A DNA stretch of 64,000 nucleotides from Peribacillus folii (GTDB lineage Bacteria; Bacillota; Bacilli; Bacillales; DSM-1321), in assembly GCF_030271255.1 (NCBI RefSeq), contig NZ_JASJOM010000007.1, positions 248,001 through 312,000 of the forward strand, written 5' to 3'. How positions within the stretch are numbered: the stretch's first letter is position 1; each line of letters begins with the position of its first letter. This document shows positions 36,484 through 44,765 of the stretch, piece by piece. The notes beneath the pieces were generated by a model. It ran no database searches. It had not been told where the DNA came from and saw only the letters and a list, made by a program, of their open reading frames with translations. Position numbers and translations under genes: made by a program.

Positions 36484-37812
36484 TTAATAGGCCGTAACCG
36501 GTGTTTTTACACGGAATGATTGAAAAGCTCCTTTTGGTTCGGACGGATAGACGTCCCTGCCTGCAATTTGGTTAATGATAATCGAATTCCTGAAAGCCCC
36601 CAGCCCTAAATCCGGTGCACCTACACCATGCGTATGTATCTCTCCGTTTTGAATGAAAAGGTGATTGGAAGTCGGGACAGTCGTACCAATCCGGTAGTCC
36701 TTGGTTATGTCCAGACGGCCCAGCTCATCTCGGACAAGAAGGTCTTCCATGCCTTCAAGAAAGGTCGGGACGGTTGATTTATACCCTGTTCCGAATACGA
36801 TGGCATCAGTATCCACATTAAAATCGCTACCCTCGACCCATTGGTGACATTTCAATGTCCAGCCACGATCGGAAGGTTTTAATGCGGATACTTCTGTCAT
36901 GGCCCTAAGTTCAATGGCAAGTTCGGCATTTCCAATCGATTTCTCATATATTTTGTCGAAGATCGATGCAATCGTCGTCGCACTGATCCCTTTATATAAG
37001 AGGTCCTGCTTTGGCAGGATTTCATCCTTCTTCTCCTGGGGCAGGCGATAAAAGAAATCGAGATAATCCGGCGTGAAGTATTCCAAACCAAGTTTTGAAT
37101 ATTCCATGGGGAAAAAGCCTTTTGACCTTGTATACCAATTCAGTTGGTACCCATGACTTTCTTGTTCATTCAACAGGTCTTCAAACACCTCTGCTGCACT
37201 TTGACCCGACCCTACAACCGTTATTGATTTTTTATTCAAGATATTTTCCTTATTCCGCAAGTAATCGGCAGAATGCAGGATACTTTCTCCGATGAATGGA
37301 CTGAATGCAGCCGGCACCGCAGGAGCGCTTCCGATTCCCAGTACCACATGACGGCTATGGAACACCTCCACTTGCCGGGTTTGTTCATCCCTTACGTGTA
37401 TCCGGTATACAGACTCGTCTTGAACGTTTCCATACTCTATCATTTCAACCGTTTTCCCAAAGCAGCAGCTATCGAGCTGATTGGCAGTCCAGCGACAATA
37501 GTCGTTATATTCTTTCCGTGGAATCAGGAACTTTTCAAGAAAGTAAAAATGATAAAGCCTGTCATGCTGCTGTAGATAATTTAAATAGCTATATTTGCTT
37601 GTCACATCGGCCATGCTGACCAGGTCAGCGAAGAATGGGACTTGCAGCGTCGTCCCCTCAAGCAGCATCCCTTCATGCCAATTGAACTCCTGCTTCCTTT
37701 CAAAAAAGAGAGCATTCAGTTCTGGAGTTTTCTCCAATAGGGCGGCTAGCCCAAGATTGAAAGGACCGATCCCGATCCCGATCACATCATAGGTAAATCG
37801 TTGCTTCTCCAT
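36484..37812 (-). CDS. Flavin-dependent N-hydroxylase, RhbE/IucD type
   Basis: A 442-aa siderophore N-monooxygenase that hydroxylates the terminal amine of 1,3-diaminopropane (by analogy to RhbE) using FAD, NADPH and O2. The FAD motif GIGIGPFNLGLAALL is at the N-terminus, the NADPH motif VVGSGQSAAEVFEDL in the middle, and the ATGY-like FGTGYKSTVP near the end. The start at ATG 37812 follows GAAGGAAGTGGAAAT. A longer frame from 37839 is possible but has no better signal. It overlaps the acetyltransferase gene by 26 bases. Confidence 0.9.
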   Translation of the reverse strand: MEKQRFTYDVIGIGIGPFNLGLAALLEKTPELNALFFERKQEFNWHEGMLLEGTTLQVPFFADLVSMADVTSKYSYLNYLQQHDRLYHFYFLEKFLIPRKEYNDYCRWTANQLDSCCFGKTVEMIEYGNVQDESVYRIHVRDEQTRQVEVFHSRHVVLGIGSAPAVPAAFSPFIGESILHSADYLRNKENILNKKSITVVGSGQSAAEVFEDLLNEQESHGYQLNWYTRSKGFFPMEYSKLGLEYFTPDYLDFFYRLPQEKKDEILPKQDLLYKGISATTIASIFDKIYEKSIGNAELAIELRAMTEVSALKPSDRGWTLKCHQWVEGSDFNVDTDAIVFGTGYKSTVPTFLEGMEDLLVRDELGRLDITKDYRIGTTVPTSNHLFIQNGEIHTHGVGAPDLGLGAFRNSIIINQIAGRDVYPSEPKGAFQSFRVKTPVTAY

Positions 37813-38371
37813 ATTTCCACTTCCTTTCGAAGTTCTCACGCGTGCAAGCCATAAGCAAGCCGGTCTTATCTGGAAGTTCGACTTCTTTCATTGGAGTGAA
37901 CCCGCATTTTTCAAACAGATGAATCATCTTTTCGTTTCTGACATCCGGTTCGGCCATCACCTTTTTGGTATTGGCAGTCAGGAACTGGTATTTCACCATC
38001 GATCGTAAAAATGGCAAAGCAAGTCCCTTTCCAAGATAATCAGGATTGCCAATGAGCAAATGAATGCCCTGGTCACCCTCCTCGGCCTCATAATAATCTT
38101 CGATGACATCTCCCTTCACCCAATACGACTCCCAATAGCTCATGGGTGTTTCATCGAGGCAGCCTAAATAGAGTGTTTGATGTGAATCAGCCAATGCCTT
38201 TTGTAAATGGAGCGCAAATTTTTCCTTAGTGAAATTCAAATTCCAATACGGTATCACATGTTCTTCGTGCATCCAACCATGTAACATATCGATATCCCTA
38301 TCCCATTCAACTTTGACAAATGATAGTAATTGCTTATGGTCTTTCAGCATTTCTTCATAACTATTTTTCAT
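37787..38371 (-). CDS. Siderophore acetyltransferase, RhbD/IucB type (GNAT)
   Basis: A 194-aa acyltransferase of the GNAT fold that acetylates the N-hydroxylated diamine to form the hydroxamate. Family stretches include HGWMHEEHVIPYWNLNF near the N-terminus, and the CoA-binding region LLIGNPDYLGKGLALPFLRSM with a G-x-G-x-A pattern. ATG 38371 overlaps the synthetase stop by 11 bases; AAGGGG lies about 12 bases upstream, rather far. A longer open frame starting at 38461 would lie wholly inside the synthetase gene and is not favoured. Confidence 0.88.
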   Translation of the reverse strand: MKNSYEEMLKDHKQLLSFVKVEWDRDIDMLHGWMHEEHVIPYWNLNFTKEKFALHLQKALADSHQTLYLGCLDETPMSYWESYWVKGDVIEDYYEAEEGDQGIHLLIGNPDYLGKGLALPFLRSMVKYQFLTANTKKVMAEPDVRNEKMIHLFEKCGFTPMKEVELPDKTGLLMACTRENFERKWKYGEATIYL

Positions 38372-40169
38372 TGGCAGCCAAGACCCCTTGCGCAAAAGGA
38401 TTATCGATGATCGTATAGACAGATTGTGTCTCAAGTGAGCCCACAAGCTCGTCCAAGTCATGAAAACGTGTCAGTAAATTCGCTTTACAAGGCAGTCTTC
38501 GTTCTTGGAGCAGCCTGGAAACAACTCGATTCAGCCCCTCATCATCGCTCATTGCGTTGATCGATTCCAATTGTTCCTGAACGATTTGCAATAGTGCCTT
38601 TTCGGATACCAATCCCTCCGTACCGAAATTGTTAATCAATCCCAATAAGTGATTGAAGAAAAAATAGTATTGCAGTCTTTCTTCGGCAACTTCATCGGAA
38701 CATATGGTGAAGCTTTTTTTGCTAAGCTCGGGAAGGATGCTAAATAAGCGGTCCACCTTGGATTGGCAATAGTAATATCCTTGGTTATCACGGTAATGGA
38801 ATGTGGAAGGGTACCCGTTTTGAAGCTGGATGATGGAATTTTGCTGATGGGCCTCCAGAACGATTCCATACTTTTCAAATAACCAAAGCATTGGTTTTAC
38901 GGTCATGGACAGATAACTAGTGAACCAATCGATGCTCACCTCTTCTGTCGTCCGGTTTTCATCTATGGCTAATTTATGGATGATGGCTGAGAGCCTGGAA
39001 GGTGCTCCAAAGGCATTATCCTGGCAAAGGCCGGCAATCAGGCTGGCTTGTTTACCGTCTTCATGGAATGGATTTTCCCTGATATCTACATCGAACCCCG
39101 AGTCCTGTTCTGCTGTTTTAATTGTTAAGTAGGCGGGGTCCTTTATAATACGGAAGGCAGGATGGTGTGTTTTGAGATCATCGCCCAATTTTGAATCCAT
39201 CAATCTAGCTATTTCCACACCGCGATCCAATTCTTTTTGCAGATTCGCTCGTAATGAATTCGTGATTTTGACCGGTACTGAAAACTTATACATATACCGT
39301 GATGAGGCATTATAGACCGTCCTGAATGAAGATGTAGCCGTGAACTTTTTCCCAAGCGGACCTGCATGGATAAGCTGTCCCGACTCGATCAGCTCCTTTA
39401 CCTCATCTTTTTCGATAAGATTCTTTGCCTGAAGCGGATGTGCCGGAATGATGATATATTGGCTATCTTCATGGCAGTACTTTTCACGGAATTCATGTGG
39501 AACTTCGTTATCTGTCCTTAATTCGCTTTTGATGATTTCACTAGCAGACAAGCTTTCACTCGAGTCCTGAATGACGATTGCCGGATCGGCCAAAAAGTAA
39601 TGAAGCTGAAACTCGCCTTTTAATTCAGGTGAATAAATCAATTCATCGCGTTCTGATATGCCTTGCTTACTTTTTGGGGTAGGATGGAGCAGATGACCGA
39701 ATAAAAGCGACTGTTCCGCCTCAATATATGTAAAGTCACAGCTTTGAAGGGCTTCAAAATCTTCAAACCTGGCTTCGACATAGCGTTGGATATTCTGGCT
39801 GCTGAGGATGACGCGAAGCATCAGCTCTTCTTCGCTATCCGTCCTGCCCTGTTCGTTCAATAATTCCTTGGATATCGCAGAAACCATCGTCACGTAGTCC
39901 AACTCTCGTACCTGATTGGATGATGTTCGGTAATAGGCAGGGAAGGCAAATATATGGCGTCCCGTTTCCGACCAATACTTAATTGGAACAAGCAAGTCAA
40001 TACCTTGGGATGCAAGGCTGCAGACGATTAACGAATCAGGAGCCGTCCCCTCCAATTCTGGCCAGCTCTTCGATTCTTCCAATCTGCCATTCCCGGTTTC
40101 CCTGAAATAACAATTCAGAAAGCTTTGCATCGTCGCCCTTTGGGCTATTTGCTTACTATTCATCTTCAT
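38361..40169 (-). CDS. NIS siderophore synthetase, RhbC/IucA type
   Basis: A 602-aa IucA/IucC-family enzyme. By analogy with RhbC and IucA it activates citrate and condenses it with the first N-acetyl-N-hydroxy-diaminopropane unit. The ATP-site blocks are FGHLLHPTPKSKQGIS, YIIIPAHPLQAKNLIEK and ATSSFRTVYNASSRYMYKFSVPVKITNSLR. The later GIVLEAHQQNSIIQL motif matches the HxQN active-site region of the family. It overlaps the decarboxylase gene by four bases and the acetyltransferase gene by 11. Confidence 0.9.
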   Translation of the reverse strand: MKMNSKQIAQRATMQSFLNCYFRETGNGRLEESKSWPELEGTAPDSLIVCSLASQGIDLLVPIKYWSETGRHIFAFPAYYRTSSNQVRELDYVTMVSAISKELLNEQGRTDSEEELMLRVILSSQNIQRYVEARFEDFEALQSCDFTYIEAEQSLLFGHLLHPTPKSKQGISERDELIYSPELKGEFQLHYFLADPAIVIQDSSESLSASEIIKSELRTDNEVPHEFREKYCHEDSQYIIIPAHPLQAKNLIEKDEVKELIESGQLIHAGPLGKKFTATSSFRTVYNASSRYMYKFSVPVKITNSLRANLQKELDRGVEIARLMDSKLGDDLKTHHPAFRIIKDPAYLTIKTAEQDSGFDVDIRENPFHEDGKQASLIAGLCQDNAFGAPSRLSAIIHKLAIDENRTTEEVSIDWFTSYLSMTVKPMLWLFEKYGIVLEAHQQNSIIQLQNGYPSTFHYRDNQGYYYCQSKVDRLFSILPELSKKSFTICSDEVAEERLQYYFFFNHLLGLINNFGTEGLVSEKALLQIVQEQLESINAMSDDEGLNRVVSRLLQERRLPCKANLLTRFHDLDELVGSLETQSVYTIIDNPFAQGVLAANEK

Positions 40170-41674
40170 TCCTCCATCATATTGAACATTTCACCTAGTA
40201 CACGGATCTCATCTAGTATTTCTTCTATATGCTCAAGCCTTGTCATCGGATTCAGCAGGGTCATTTTTAAATAAACCTGTCCCTCGAAACGTGTTTTTGC
40301 TAAAAATGCTCGGCCGCTATTCAATAATTCCTGTTGAATCTGCTTATTTAGCTGGTCTACCAACTGAACACTCGTTCCCGCTGGATCATAACGGAAAACA
40401 ACCGCATTTAATTCAGGATGCTTGTTCAATACACGGAAACCGTCCGCTTTATCAATCATGGCCGCTACGTCACGCGCAAGATGGCATGTGTAGTCAATCA
40501 TTTCAGCAAAGCTATCGAGGCCGACTACCTTCAATGACATCCAAAGCTTCAGCGCATCGAATCTCCTCGTCGTTTGAATCGATTTATTGACTAAGTGGAC
40601 CATGCCTTCCTCTTCATCTTCCTCGGGATTCAAGTAATCCGCATGATGCTGGATATATTGAAAATGGTCACGATCTGAGACAAGGAAAGCACCACAGCTT
40701 ATCGGTTGATAAAATAGTTTATGAAAATCGACTGTAATCGAATCGGCCGATTCCATTCCGTTTACCGATGCCTTGAAATCGTGACTTAACATCATGGCAC
40801 CGCCATATGCGGCATCTACATGCAGCCAAATTCCGTTCTCCCTCGCAATTTCAGCCAATTCGGCCATTGGATCAATCGAACCGAAATCCGTTGTCCCACA
40901 AGTTGCAACGATGGCAAATGGAAGTAAATCCTGTTCCTTCAGGATCTTCAGCTGATGGTTCATTTCATCGATGGATAGACGGTGATTTTCATCCGTTTTA
41001 ATCGTGACTACCGCCTGTTCACCAAGCCCCAGCTGTGCCGCCGATTTACGAACCGTAAAATGGGCGGCCTCCGAGCATAAGATCCTAAGTTTTTTCGAAG
41101 CAGCTGGCAGTCCATTCTGTTGGACATCGACATCCCAGATTCGCTTACAATAGGCATCCCTTGCCAGCAGCAGGCCCATATAATTGGATTGTGTGCCGCC
41201 GCTGGTAAACACCCCGTCCGCAGTTTCCGGTAAACCCGCCTGACTACACAGCCAATTGATCAATCGCTCTTCAACAAATGTTGCAGTCGAGCTTTGATCC
41301 CATGAATCCATCGATTGATTCAACGTACTGATGATCAACTCGGCTGCCACGGCAGGTATTAACGTCGGGCAATGCAAATGCCCGATACAGGTTGGGCTGT
41401 GTACATTCATGCTGTCATTAATTACGAATTCAGCTAGTTCAGCCGCGACCGACTCAAGGGTCTCCCCTTTTATGGATGCTATCGACAGTTCATTTAACCT
41501 TGCTTCCAATTCATGCGGTTTTTTGCCGGAATAGGGGGAATGGTTCCCCTTTAAGAAGGCGGCTAACGTGTTCTCTATGATTTTTAGAGACCGTGTATAG
41601 TTATGGATCCCTTCCTCGTTATTCAGGAAAAATGGAGCATATGCAAAGTCAGCTTTCTTTAAGGTTTCAATCAT
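40166..41674 (-). CDS. L-2,4-diaminobutyrate decarboxylase, RhbB type
   Basis: A 502-aa PLP-dependent group II decarboxylase that makes 1,3-diaminopropane from 2,4-diaminobutyrate, the diamine backbone of the siderophore. Key motifs are GVFTSGGTQSNYMGLLLARD, AHFTVRKSAAQLGLG, HVDAAYGGAMML and the PLP-lysine site SITVDFHKLFYQPISCGAF. Its length agrees with RhbB/Ddc proteins. It lies four bases after the aminotransferase gene, and its end overlaps the synthetase start. Confidence 0.92.
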   Translation of the reverse strand: MIETLKKADFAYAPFFLNNEEGIHNYTRSLKIIENTLAAFLKGNHSPYSGKKPHELEARLNELSIASIKGETLESVAAELAEFVINDSMNVHSPTCIGHLHCPTLIPAVAAELIISTLNQSMDSWDQSSTATFVEERLINWLCSQAGLPETADGVFTSGGTQSNYMGLLLARDAYCKRIWDVDVQQNGLPAASKKLRILCSEAAHFTVRKSAAQLGLGEQAVVTIKTDENHRLSIDEMNHQLKILKEQDLLPFAIVATCGTTDFGSIDPMAELAEIARENGIWLHVDAAYGGAMMLSHDFKASVNGMESADSITVDFHKLFYQPISCGAFLVSDRDHFQYIQHHADYLNPEEDEEEGMVHLVNKSIQTTRRFDALKLWMSLKVVGLDSFAEMIDYTCHLARDVAAMIDKADGFRVLNKHPELNAVVFRYDPAGTSVQLVDQLNKQIQQELLNSGRAFLAKTRFEGQVYLKMTLLNPMTRLEHIEEILDEIRVLGEMFNMMEE

Positions 41675-41678
41675 TGCT

Positions 41679-43031
41679 TCAGCCCCTTGCTACCGCTGCA
41701 CGAACAGCTTGTTCAAAGATTTCAGTAGCTTCCCGAAGCTGGGCTTCCGTTACGATTAATGGCGGCAGGAATCTCACTACGCTTCCATGTCTGCCTCCGA
41801 CTTCCAGAATCAAACCTCTTTCGAAGCACTCCTGTTGTATCGCGCTGGCAAGCTCCGAATTGGCTGGGTAACTCCCATTTTGATTTTGCTCTTTTTCATG
41901 ATCGACCATCTCAACGCCGACCATTAGGCCGCGACCCCTTACATCGCCAATCTGCGGTATATCCTTTTGCAAATCTTTGAGGATATCCTGTAACACTTCA
42001 CCCATTTTTGCTGCATGCTCAATAAGGTTGGTCTGTTTCATGTACTTTAAACTTGCAGAGCCTGCTGCCATTGCCAATTGGTTCCCGCGGAATGTGCCGA
42101 TATGTGCACCTGGATTCCAAACATCCAAATCTTTATGATAAATCACGACAGATAATGGCAGGCTGCCGCCTATTGCTTTCGATAGGACAAGAACATCCGG
42201 AATGATCCCGGCATGTTCAAAGGCGAACATTTTGCCTGTGCGGCCTATGCCTGATTGAACTTCGTCAATGATCAGCGGGATACCCTTCTCTTTTGTTATT
42301 CTTCTGATTTCCTTAAGCCAAGGGATCGGCGCAGGTATGGAGCCGCCCTCTCCTTGCACAGCCTCTAAAATCATTCCCGCAGGAGCCAATAATCCGGATT
42401 CGGGATCATTCAGCAGGTTCTCGATATATTGGCTGCTGATTTTATGACTATCCTCGCCGCCAATGCCAAAAGGACAGCGATATTGATAAGGATATGGCAG
42501 GAATTGTACATCTGGCATCAATCCTTGAACCTTTTCCTTCGGTTTTGTATTTCCGCTGATCGACATCGTTGCGTGCGTTGCCCCGTGATAAGCACCTTGG
42601 AATGATAAAATGCCGCTGTTGCCTGTAGCGGTTTTAACTAATTTAAGTGCAGCCTCTATGGCATCCCCGCCAGTAGGTCCGCAAAACTGGATTTTTGCAT
42701 TTTTTCGGAATTCTTCAGGCAGCCATTCGAAAATTTCATCAATGAACTGCTCTTTTATCGGTGTAGTAAAGTCCAAAGTGTGCAAAGGACTTTTATTTTT
42801 AAGTACTTTTTCCATTTCTTCAAGGACAGCCGGGTGATTGTGTCCAAGCGCTAATGTTCCGGCTCCGGCAAGAAAATCTATATATGTTTTCCCATCCATG
42901 TCTGTAAGGTAAATACCTTCCGCTTTTTCAATGGCCATCGGTAATCTTCTAGGATATGAACGAGCGTTTGACTCCCTTGTATTTTGCTGTTCCAGCAATT
43001 GATCGTTTTTAGTAGGTGTGATAGTTGCCAT
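41679..43031 (-). CDS. L-2,4-diaminobutyrate:2-oxoglutarate aminotransferase, RhbA type
   Basis: A 450-aa class III PLP aminotransferase that makes 2,4-diaminobutyrate from aspartate semialdehyde. Features are FLAGAGTLALGHNHP, GPTGGDAIEAALKL, FQGAYHGATHATMSISG, the PLP aspartate block LIIDEVQSGIGRTGKMFAFE and the PLP-lysine block LVLSKAIGGSLPLSVV. It is the first gene of the operon; AGGAGGC precedes the ATG, and two Fur-box-like sites lie just upstream, so the whole operon should be induced by iron limitation. Confidence 0.92.
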   Translation of the reverse strand: MATITPTKNDQLLEQQNTRESNARSYPRRLPMAIEKAEGIYLTDMDGKTYIDFLAGAGTLALGHNHPAVLEEMEKVLKNKSPLHTLDFTTPIKEQFIDEIFEWLPEEFRKNAKIQFCGPTGGDAIEAALKLVKTATGNSGILSFQGAYHGATHATMSISGNTKPKEKVQGLMPDVQFLPYPYQYRCPFGIGGEDSHKISSQYIENLLNDPESGLLAPAGMILEAVQGEGGSIPAPIPWLKEIRRITKEKGIPLIIDEVQSGIGRTGKMFAFEHAGIIPDVLVLSKAIGGSLPLSVVIYHKDLDVWNPGAHIGTFRGNQLAMAAGSASLKYMKQTNLIEHAAKMGEVLQDILKDLQKDIPQIGDVRGRGLMVGVEMVDHEKEQNQNGSYPANSELASAIQQECFERGLILEVGGRHGSVVRFLPPLIVTEAQLREATEIFEQAVRAAVARG

Positions 43032-43054
43032 AATGAGCCTCCTAGTATTTTAAT

Positions 43055-43069
43055 TGATAATAATTATCA
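43055..43069. promoter_or_regulatory. Fur box of the siderophore operon
   Basis: TGATAATAATTATCA is a perfect 7-1-7 inverted repeat matching the B. subtilis Fur consensus TGATAATNATTATCA, 24 bases upstream of the first siderophore gene. Confidence 0.9.
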
Positions 43070-43096
43070 TTTTCAATTACACAATCATCATTTTAC

Positions 43097-43111
43097 TGAC
43101 AATGATTATTA
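43097..43111. promoter_or_regulatory. Second Fur-box-like site
   Basis: TGACAATGATTATTA matches the 7-1-7 Fur consensus with two deviations, 28 bases beyond the first box. Tandem boxes are common before siderophore operons. Confidence 0.65.
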
Positions 43112-43289
43112 TTCTCAATAAGCTAAATCTACCATTTTCCTTCTATAATATTCCAATAAAATTAAGAACAGGGGAATACTGGGACGATTTCTCCATGCGT
43201 TATTAAACATGAACAGGCTCTTAAGGTTTTATTAAGGTTGAGTTTATAAGCTGAACGCTGACAATCGTCATGTAAAAGGAGGAACGGCA

Positions 43290-43973
43290 ATGAATGGTTT
43301 ACAAGGAAGGCGGGAGCTCAAACATGCAATCACCAAAGCGGATTGCCATTTATTAAGGAATGTCTTGCCAAACTTCATGAAGCTTGATCCCCATGGACTC
43401 GATGGGAAGTATTTAATTCGAAGTGTCTATTTCGATAACTTCGACAATAAAATTCTCCGGCAAAAAACGGAAGGGTTTTATCATAGGGATAAGTTCAGGG
43501 CCAGGCTTTATGATCATAATACCGATTTCATCAATCTGGAAAAAAAGAGTAAACGGAATAACCTTACCTACAAACAGAAGTGCAGGCTTTCTGCCGCAGA
43601 ATACGAACGGATCCGTTCAGGGGATATAGATTGGATGTCCAGCGATTCAAGAAGTATCCTCAAGGACTTATACGTACAAATGACCCTCTTCCAAATCAAG
43701 CCGACAACCGTCGTTGACTATGAAAGGGAGGTTTTCATTTATGAGTACGGAAATGTGAGGGTCACCTTTGACAGTCATATAACAACCAGTTATCGGGATA
43801 CGGACTTCCTCAATCCCGAATTAATCATGGTCGATGCCATGGAACCGGATGTTGTCATCCTGGAAATAAAGTTTGACGAATTCCTTCCGGATGTCATCAA
43901 ACAATTGTTATCCATCATCGATACTAGAAAAACAGCTTTTTCAAAATATCAACTAAGCCGAAGATACGGCTGA
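43290..43973 (+). CDS. VTC-domain protein (polyphosphate polymerase-like)
   Basis: A 227-aa protein of the VTC domain (tunnel-fold) family, whose yeast member Vtc4 makes polyphosphate from ATP. Basic and acidic tunnel residues are visible in strand-like blocks: RRELKHAI, IRSVYFDN, DKFRARLYD, NLEKKSKRNNLTYKQK, TVVDYEREVF, VRVTFDSHI, VILEIKFDEFLP and SKYQLSRRYG. AAAGGAGGAACGGCA precedes the ATG. It is the first of three co-directional genes with a DUF4956 membrane protein and a CotH-kinase protein, a recurrent bacterial neighbourhood. Enzymatic activity is inferred from the family only. Confidence 0.87.
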   Translation: MNGLQGRRELKHAITKADCHLLRNVLPNFMKLDPHGLDGKYLIRSVYFDNFDNKILRQKTEGFYHRDKFRARLYDHNTDFINLEKKSKRNNLTYKQKCRLSAAEYERIRSGDIDWMSSDSRSILKDLYVQMTLFQIKPTTVVDYEREVFIYEYGNVRVTFDSHITTSYRDTDFLNPELIMVDAMEPDVVILEIKFDEFLPDVIKQLLSIIDTRKTAFSKYQLSRRYG

Positions 43974-44012
43974 TAGCAGCAGCAAAAACATACTATTTTG
44001 GAGGAATCGCAT

Positions 44013-44708
44013 ATGGATACGACGACAACGAGCACCACGTTTAATGATATTTTCAAATCAAGCTTTTTGGACAAGACCGAGAGCTTTTCAATCATCGACT
44101 CCCTGATTGGATTGCTGTTGGCATTTGCCATCGGATTGTTCATTTACGTCATATATAAGAAGACCTTTTCCGGTGTGATGTACTCACACAATTTCAATAT
44201 TTCCCTCATCATCATGACAATGGCCACGGCTTTGATCATCATGGGAATATCAACAAATATCGTTATTTCCCTGGGCATGGTCGGTGCACTCTCCATCGTC
44301 CGGTTCAGAACGCCGATCAAAGATCCGATGGACTTGGTCTTCTTATTCTGGGCAGCGGCCTCCGGTATCTTATGCGGGGCAGGATTAATTCCGCTCGTTA
44401 TCATCGGTGCCATTTTAATAGGCATCGTCATGCTCATATTTGCCAATCGGATCACGATCGAAAATCCTTTTTTATTAATTGTTAAATATTCAGATGCATC
44501 AATAGAAAAAAACTTGGAAGAAATGATATCCAGCAAGGTGAAAAAGCATTCGGTCAAATCGAAATCCGTCATGGCGGATAATAACCTCGAGGTGACATAT
44601 GAGATCCGATTAAAAGATAATAACGCGGATTTCATCAATCAAGTTAAGGACATGAACAGCGTTCACTCTGCCATCATGTTGAGTTATGATGGCAACTTCA
44701 CAGCTTAA
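44013..44708 (+). CDS. DUF4956 membrane protein
   Basis: A 231-aa protein with four TM segments between about residues 25 and 140. A cytoplasmic C-terminal domain of about 85 residues is alpha/beta and MgtC-like in appearance. The family signature is in VSLGMVGALSIVRFRTPIKDPMDLVFLFW, read here as VIS-LGMVGALSIVRFRTPI. The start is ATG 44013, eight bases after GGAGGA; a TTG at 43998 would lie upstream of this site. It sits 39 bases after the VTC gene and 57 before the CotH gene. No activity is known for the family; association with VTC-type proteins suggests a membrane partner. Confidence 0.85.
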   Translation: MDTTTTSTTFNDIFKSSFLDKTESFSIIDSLIGLLLAFAIGLFIYVIYKKTFSGVMYSHNFNISLIIMTMATALIIMGISTNIVISLGMVGALSIVRFRTPIKDPMDLVFLFWAAASGILCGAGLIPLVIIGAILIGIVMLIFANRITIENPFLLIVKYSDASIEKNLEEMISSKVKKHSVKSKSVMADNNLEVTYEIRLKDNNADFINQVKDMNSVHSAIMLSYDGNFTA

Positions 44709-44765
44709 AGGATATAAGGGATCGCAATCCCCCCATATTGGAAGACAGGAGGAAGGAGACAAGGC

